A stretch of 9,233 nucleotides of DNA from an uncultured Bacilli bacterium (GTDB lineage: Bacteria > Bacillota_I > Bacilli_A > RF39 > UBA660). The DNA lies in NCBI GenBank assembly GCA_944332375.1, contig CALVJU010000093.1, positions 1-9,233 of the forward strand, read 5' to 3'. Positions 6,022 through 9,233 of this stretch are shown piece by piece. A program made the translations under genes and the position numbers. How positions within the stretch are numbered: the stretch's first letter is position 1; every line of letters begins with the position of its first letter. A model generated the notes under the pieces. The model had not been told where the DNA came from and made no database searches. It saw only the letters and a program-made list of their open reading frames with translations.

Positions 6022-6417
6022 ATGAATGAAGAACAAAGAAAAGAACAGAAAAAAATAGGAATTAAGCGTTTTATTAATAGTTTTCGTTACTCATGGGATG
6101 GATTAAAATATGCATTCCATTATGAACAGAGTATGTTTGTTCATGTATTGGTGACAATTCTTGTCATCATATGTGGGATTGTAGTAAAACTAAATACGCA
6201 AGAATGGCTACTTTGTATTATTTTAATTGGACTAGTTATCGCAACGGAGTTGATTAATACGGCGATTGAAGCAGTTGTTGATCTTGCTTGTCCAAAAATA
6301 CATCCTCTTGCGAAAACAGCGAAAGATACCGCTTCTGCTGCAGTTTTTGTTTTTGCGATTACTGCAGTGATCTGTGGATTATTGATTTTTGTACCGAATT
6401 TATTAGAATTATTATAG
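6022..6417 (+). CDS. dgkA: Diacylglycerol/undecaprenol kinase family protein, copy 2
   Basis: This 131-residue paralogue of the preceding gene has the same architecture: a basic N-terminal tail longer than in copy 1 (MNEEQRKEQKKIGIKRF), the helix SFRYSWDGLKYAFHYEQSM, and three membrane segments. The active-site motif reads ELINTAIEAVVDLACPKIHP, then KTAKDTASAAV. All signature residues are kept, so it should be active; whether the two copies differ in lipid substrate cannot be read from sequence. ATG at 6022 is chosen over GTG at 6010 because AGGTGGTG (6008-6015) is 6 bases upstream of it and overlaps the alternatives. The gene ends 11 bp before cdd. A single dgkA is the rule at this locus. 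Confidence 0.9.
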   Translation: MNEEQRKEQKKIGIKRFINSFRYSWDGLKYAFHYEQSMFVHVLVTILVIICGIVVKLNTQEWLLCIILIGLVIATELINTAIEAVVDLACPKIHPLAKTAKDTASAAVFVFAITAVICGLLIFVPNLLELL

Positions 6418-6428
6418 GAGGGTGTTTT

Positions 6429-6812
6429 ATGCGTGAAAAATTAGAACAATTATTAAAAAATGCTTATTGTCCTTATTCTCACTTTCCTGTATCTGCAATT
6501 GTAGTGATGAAAGATGGAACAGAATTTTGTGGTGTAAATGTTGAAAATGCGAGTTATGGTGCTGGAATTTGTGCAGAGAGAAGTGCAATTTTAAGTGCAG
6601 TGAGTCATGGATATCGCAAAGGAGATTTTCGTCATCTTTATGTGATGGTAAATCGTGATCAGATGAGTACTTGTTGTTTTGCTTGTCGTCAAGTCATTAG
6701 TGAATTTTTTGAAGATGATGTGAAAATTACGTGTTTTGGAAAGAAAGAAGAAAAAACATTTACTAAGAAAGAACTCTGTCCATATCCGTTTGATGAGGAT
6801 GATTTAAAATGA
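6429..6812 (+). CDS. cdd: Cytidine deaminase
   Basis: Cdd deaminates cytidine and deoxycytidine to uridine and deoxyuridine in pyrimidine salvage. The 127-residue protein is of the short homotetrameric type. The active site shows NVENASYG (residues 37-44), CAERSAI (48-54) with zinc ligand Cys48 and catalytic Glu50, and TCCFACRQVISEF (81-93) with ligands Cys83 and Cys86. The usual Pro before the second ligand is Cys82, and the substrate-side motif reads FPVSAIV where F-x-V-G-A-A is common. These are mild departures; all catalytic residues are present. The strong site AGGAGGGTG (6416-6424) fixes the start at 6429, so a longer in-frame reading from 6288 that runs back through dgkA copy 2 is not used. 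It overlaps era by 4 bp. Confidence 0.92.
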   Translation: MREKLEQLLKNAYCPYSHFPVSAIVVMKDGTEFCGVNVENASYGAGICAERSAILSAVSHGYRKGDFRHLYVMVNRDQMSTCCFACRQVISEFFEDDVKITCFGKKEEKTFTKKELCPYPFDEDDLK

Positions 6813-7690
6813 AAAGTGGAATTGTCAGTCTTGTTGGGAGACCTAATGTAGGAAAATCAACACTTATGAATCATCTTTTAAAAAGACATCTTGCGATTAC
6901 GTCAAATAAACCACAGACAACTAGAAATGCGATTCAAGGTGTTTATCAAGATGAAGAAGCACAAATTGTATTTGTAGATACACCAGGAATTCATAAACCT
7001 ACCCATAAATTGGGGACTTATTTAAATAAAGAAGCATATTATCACATGGAAGATGTAGATTTGATTTTGTTTTTAGTAGATGCTTCTTTAAAATTAGGAC
7101 CTGGAGATCAATATATTATTGAATCGTTGAAACAAAATCATGTCCCTGTTTTTTTAGTCTTAAATAAAATTGATAAATTAAAAAAAGAACAGATTATGGA
7201 TAAAATAAAAGAGTATATGGATTTATATCCGTTTCAAGAAATTATTCCAATTTCTGCTTTAAAAGAAGATAATTTAAAAACTCTATTAAAAGTAATGAAG
7301 TCTTATTTAAAAGAAGGTGCTTGTTATTACGAAGAAGGAGATATTACCAATCAGTCTACAAGATTTTTATTATCAGAATTAATTCGGGAAAAAGTATTTC
7401 GATTAACTGAAGAAGAGATTCCTCACTCTGTTGCTTGTACCATTGAATCTATAGAAACAAAAAAGAACTCTGTTACGATTTATGCGGATATTATTACGGA
7501 TCGTGAATCGATTAAGAAAATTATTGTCGGTGCGAATGGACAGATGATCAAAAAGATTGGTACTTATGCAAGAGAAGATATGGAAGAAATGTTAGGCAAA
7601 AAAGTATATTTAAATTTACTGGTGAAGGTTGTAAAAAACTGGCGTGATAAAGATAAATATTTAAAGGAGTTTGGATACCAAGATCTGTAA
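6809..7690 (+). CDS. era: GTPase Era
   Basis: Era is an essential small GTPase that binds the 3' end of 16S rRNA and helps assemble the 30S subunit. The G domain shows G1 GRPNVGKST (residues 10-18), G2 region SNKPQTTRNAI (32-42), G3 DTPG (57-60), G4 NKID (119-122) and G5 SAL (149-151). The C-terminal type II KH domain (about 200-285) contains the loop VGANGQMIKKIG, which contacts RNA. At 293 residues it is complete and close to the 301 of Bacillus Era. The start codon overlaps the cdd stop (ATGA). Its position between cdd and recO, with ybeY upstream, is the conserved Firmicutes order. Confidence 0.97.
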   Translation: MKSGIVSLVGRPNVGKSTLMNHLLKRHLAITSNKPQTTRNAIQGVYQDEEAQIVFVDTPGIHKPTHKLGTYLNKEAYYHMEDVDLILFLVDASLKLGPGDQYIIESLKQNHVPVFLVLNKIDKLKKEQIMDKIKEYMDLYPFQEIIPISALKEDNLKTLLKVMKSYLKEGACYYEEGDITNQSTRFLLSELIREKVFRLTEEEIPHSVACTIESIETKKNSVTIYADIITDRESIKKIIVGANGQMIKKIGTYAREDMEEMLGKKVYLNLLVKVVKNWRDKDKYLKEFGYQDL

Positions 7691-7710
7691 TTATTTTGTA
7701 TAGTTCTGCA

Positions 7711-7716
7711 TATAAT
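7711..7716 (+). promoter_or_regulatory. Perfect TATAAT in the era-yqzL gap
   Basis: TATAAT with TG two bases before its preceding dinucleotide (CTGCATATAAT) lies in the only non-coding gap of the operon, 25 bases before the yqzL start. No good -35 box is found 16-18 bases upstream (TAATTA at the expected place). It may be an internal promoter giving extra yqzL-recO transcript, or chance. Confidence 0.35.
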
Positions 7717-7741
7717 ACACAGTATAGAAATAGGTGATCAT

Positions 7742-7834
7742 ATGAAAGAGTTATTATGGGATTTATTTAGAAATACTGGTAAGATTGAGTACTATATGAA
7801 GTATAAAGAACTTGAAAAGAAACAATATGATTGA
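7742..7834 (+). CDS. yqzL: YqzL-like small protein (30 residues)
   Basis: This short gene lies between era and recO, exactly where yqzL sits in Bacillus. The 30-residue product contains WDLFRNTGKIEYYMKYKELE (residues 6-25). It follows the family pattern W-x-x-F-x-x-T-G-x-I-x-x-Y-L-x-Y-K-E. Bacillus YqzL is about 47 residues, so this is a shortened version ending soon after the conserved core. The function of the family is unknown. AGGTGATC (7732-7739), a full match to the 16S tail segment GATCACCT, stands directly before the ATG, strongly supporting translation. The stop codon overlaps the start of recO by 8 bases, so it may also serve to couple recO translation. Confidence 0.8.
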   Translation: MKELLWDLFRNTGKIEYYMKYKELEKKQYD

Positions 7835-8558
7835 AACTGTAGAAGGAATCATTGTCAGTGCGATTCCATATCGAGAATCTAGTAAAATATTAAATGTATT
7901 TACAAAAGAACATGGCCTAATTGGTATGATGGCAAAAGGGGCAAATCGTGTGAAAAGTGATTTGCGAAGTGTGAGTGATAAACTGACTTATGGAAAGTTT
8001 CATATCTATTATAAAGAGGGAAAATTATCTAATTTGATGAGTGTTGATGTCATCGATCCATTAAAAAAGATAAAAACAGATTTAGAAAAAATTAGTTATG
8101 CAAGCTATTTATTAGAATTAACAGAACAATTAGTGAAACAAAATCAATCTGAGAAAATTTATCCCCTTTTTATCAGCGGAATTCAAAAGATAGAAGAGGG
8201 ATTTGATCCATTAGTGATTACAAATATTTTAGAATTAAAATACTTAGAATATCTCGGAGTAATGCCTGTCATCGACCGTTGTTGTGTTTGTGGAAGAACA
8301 GACTCGATTGCAACATTATCGAGTTATTTGGGTGGTTATGTGTGCAATTATTGTCGAAAACAGGAACCATTAGTCGATGAGAAAGTCATTAAATTAATTA
8401 GAATGTATTATTATGTTGATATTTCAAAAATTGAGAAATTAGATCTTTCTGAAAAAGTAAAGAAAGGAGTCAACCAATTTTTGAATGAGTATTATGATCG
8501 TTATACTGGACTTTATTTAAAGAGTAGAGGCTTTTTGAAAGATTTAAACAGCATTTGA
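7827..8558 (+). CDS. recO: DNA repair protein RecO
   Basis: RecO works with RecR (and RecF) to load RecA onto SSB-coated single-stranded DNA in recombinational repair, and anneals complementary strands. The 243-residue product begins MIETVEGIIVSAIPYRESSK, the usual start of the N-terminal OB-fold (residues 1-80), with the typical ES-x-KI-L-x-x-F-T-x-E-H-G segment. A helical domain follows. A four-Cys zinc finger is present, with CCVCG (Cys152, Cys155) and GGYVCNYC (Cys173, Cys176). ATG at 7827 is preferred over TTG at 7812 because the protein then starts at the conserved position. No good ribosome binding site precedes it, which fits coupling to yqzL, whose stop codon lies 8 bases inside. No terminator is seen after the gene. 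Confidence 0.93.
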   Translation: MIETVEGIIVSAIPYRESSKILNVFTKEHGLIGMMAKGANRVKSDLRSVSDKLTYGKFHIYYKEGKLSNLMSVDVIDPLKKIKTDLEKISYASYLLELTEQLVKQNQSEKIYPLFISGIQKIEEGFDPLVITNILELKYLEYLGVMPVIDRCCVCGRTDSIATLSSYLGGYVCNYCRKQEPLVDEKVIKLIRMYYYVDISKIEKLDLSEKVKKGVNQFLNEYYDRYTGLYLKSRGFLKDLNSI

Positions 8559-8583
8559 CAAGGATTTATAATTATGATATTAT
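8555..8583 (+). promoter_or_regulatory. Strong sigma-A promoter for the unknown gene at 8613
   Basis: A perfect TTGACA (8555-8560) overlaps the recO stop codon. It is followed after exactly 17 bases by TATTAT (8578-8583), and TG one base upstream gives an extended -10, TGATATTAT. The start codon is 29 bases past the -10, with GAAGGGAGA as ribosome binding site in between. It marks the start of a new transcription unit after the operon. Confidence 0.8.
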
Positions 8584-8612
8584 ATGACCAATTTAATTGA
8601 AGGGAGATTATT

Positions 8613-9128
8613 ATGTTTGAAAAGACAAAATATGCATTTAAGTATGCATTAAAAAGTGAGGCAATTAAATTATCTTTTATTAAATTGACAGATAAAGAAA
8701 AAGAAGAGTTATTTGAAGTGGTTGCTAATGCTGTTTCTTTTTGGTCTACACCATTATATAATTCTAATTTGTCACAAGAAAATGAAGTATTAAATGAAAA
8801 GAAACAAGTTGCCATTGATAATTTTTCTAGATATTTAATGATTGATACTTTATATGATTTAATTGTTAAAAAAACTGAAAGTGTATATATTCATTGTAGT
8901 TGGGATCCAATGGAAGGATTAGCAAGCAGCGTGCGCGCTTCAGGGGTCTCTATTTTACATTTGCCTATGAAGACTCATATGCATGTATATAAAGATAAGA
9001 TTTTATTAGAGGATTATGTTTATTATGATGTGTCCCAAAGTGTCGAAGAAAATAAAAATAATAGGAGAGAAGGTATAGATAGAACTCTTGCTAAAACCAT
9101 TAAAATTTACATGGATTTGTTTAACTAA
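8613..9128 (+). CDS. Protein of unknown function (171 residues)
   Basis: I do not recognise this protein. It has no signal peptide and no membrane segment, so it should be cytoplasmic. The N-terminal half looks helical and charged (KLTDKEKEELFEVVANAVSF, residues 24-43), with another helix near 62-87. The centre has a more structured, Cys/His/Trp-bearing patch, VYIHCSWDPMEG (91-102), and HLPMKTHMHVYKD (115-127), followed by short strands (ILLEDYVYYDVS) and a basic C-terminal helix (GIDRTLAKTIKIYMDLFN). The His and Cys cluster could bind a metal, but no known motif fits. It is well supported as a gene by a near-consensus promoter, the site GAAGGGAGA 6 bases before the ATG, and uninterrupted coding. 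It is probably a lineage-specific gene placed where glycyl-tRNA synthetase genes often follow recO. Confidence 0.75.
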   Translation: MFEKTKYAFKYALKSEAIKLSFIKLTDKEKEELFEVVANAVSFWSTPLYNSNLSQENEVLNEKKQVAIDNFSRYLMIDTLYDLIVKKTESVYIHCSWDPMEGLASSVRASGVSILHLPMKTHMHVYKDKILLEDYVYYDVSQSVEENKNNRREGIDRTLAKTIKIYMDLFN

Positions 9129-9130
9129 TT

Positions 9131-9160
9131 TTGATAAGTTATGTATTACTATGCTATTAT
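9131..9160 (+). promoter_or_regulatory. Promoter-like pair after the unknown gene
   Basis: TTGATA (9131-9136) and TATTAT (9155-9160) are 18 bases apart. TGC directly before the -10 box makes it extended. It begins 2 bases after the stop of the preceding gene and probably serves a gene that continues past the window. Confidence 0.45.
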
Positions 9161-9161
9161 T

Positions 9162-9233
9162 ATGTCACTTGAAAGGAAGAGCGATTATGATTTAGTTACT
9201 AGTGTAAATAAAACTATTTATGACATATTTTTA
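9162..9233 (+). CDS. Possible start of a further gene (partial, uncertain)
   Basis: From ATG at 9162 one frame stays open for 24 codons to the window edge (MSLERKSDYDLVTSVN...). No ribosome binding site precedes this ATG, and it would lie upstream of the start point predicted from the TATTAT box at 9155-9160. A good binding site, AAAGGAAG, at 9172-9179 points instead to ATG at 9188, but that frame stops after two codons. The real start may lie outside the window. Confidence 0.2.
   Translation, partial: MSLERKSDYDLVTSVNKTIYDIFL

Noticed and set aside
6288..6428. Upstream extension of cytidine deaminase
   Set aside because: It runs through the dgkA copy 2 coding sequence in another frame and reads as low-quality Cys/Phe-rich sequence. 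The strong AGGAGGGTG site fixes the start at 6429.
7812..7826. TTG start giving a 5-residue longer RecO
   Set aside because: TTG is a rarer start without a better binding site, and ATG 7827 places the protein start at the position conserved in RecO.
8513..8815. Minus-strand open frame across the recO end and the unknown gene
   Set aside because: It crosses a near-consensus plus-strand promoter and the start of a better supported gene; a shadow frame.
8923..8946. GC-rich near-palindrome AGCGTGCGCGCT inside the unknown gene
   Set aside because: The self-complementary arms are only four bases and the stretch is plain coding sequence; no sign of a site or insertion.
1..9233. Search for tRNA, rRNA, CRISPR repeats, insertion sequences, phage genes or restriction/defence genes
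   Set aside because: No cloverleaf, spaced direct repeats, transposase motifs or inverted terminal repeats were seen; the region is chromosomal housekeeping sequence.

Overview
The window looks like chromosomal DNA of a low-GC, Gram-positive-type bacterium, most likely a member of the Bacilli. It is AT-rich by eye, TGA reads as stop, and ribosome binding sites match the usual 16S tail. The gene order yqfC-yqfD-...-ybeY-dgkA-cdd-era-yqzL-recO is the classic Bacillus-type cluster. Two genes of the YqfC/YqfD sporulation families suggest a spore-former or a descendant of one. The relatives could be gut Bacilli of the RF39 or Erysipelotrichales kind, but that placement is inference.

Layout. Positions 1-124 hold the last 40 codons of pheT, closed by a hairpin terminator. 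A short TrmH/SpoU-type RNA methyltransferase gene follows (301-837), preceded by an unusually GC-rich, G/T-rich leader. Convergent to it on the minus strand is a two-gene operon, murT (3049-1715) then gatD (1718-975), read from a strong extended -10 promoter at 3073-3101. These belong to the families that amidate the D-glutamate of lipid II. Here GatD lacks both residues of the glutaminase dyad and MurT has an atypical P-loop.

From 3154 to 8558 runs a tight plus-strand operon: yqfC, yqfD, a VanZ-family membrane protein gene, ybeY, two tandem dgkA-family genes, cdd, era, a 30-codon yqzL-like gene missed by length cut-offs, and recO. Genes overlap or lie within about 13 bp of each other, except for a 51-bp gap before yqzL. 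In the Bacillus arrangement phoH and yqfF (pgpH) sit between yqfD and ybeY; here the VanZ gene occupies that slot. The operon combines ribosome and RNA maturation (YbeY, Era), lipid carrier or diacylglycerol phosphorylation (DgkA), pyrimidine salvage (Cdd), recombination repair (RecO) and sporulation-family proteins.

After recO, a near-consensus promoter whose -35 box overlaps the recO stop codon drives an unrecognised 171-residue protein (8613-9128). The last 100 bases hold another promoter-like pair and a possible start of a further gene. No rRNA, tRNA, CRISPR array, insertion sequence or phage gene was seen.

Most notable observations: the MurT/GatD pair with an apparently dead glutaminase; the exact 420-bp-register dgkA duplication; loss of phoH/pgpH from the cluster with VanZ in their place; the trmH segment bracketed by two near-identical terminator hairpins; and the unknown gene with a strong promoter.
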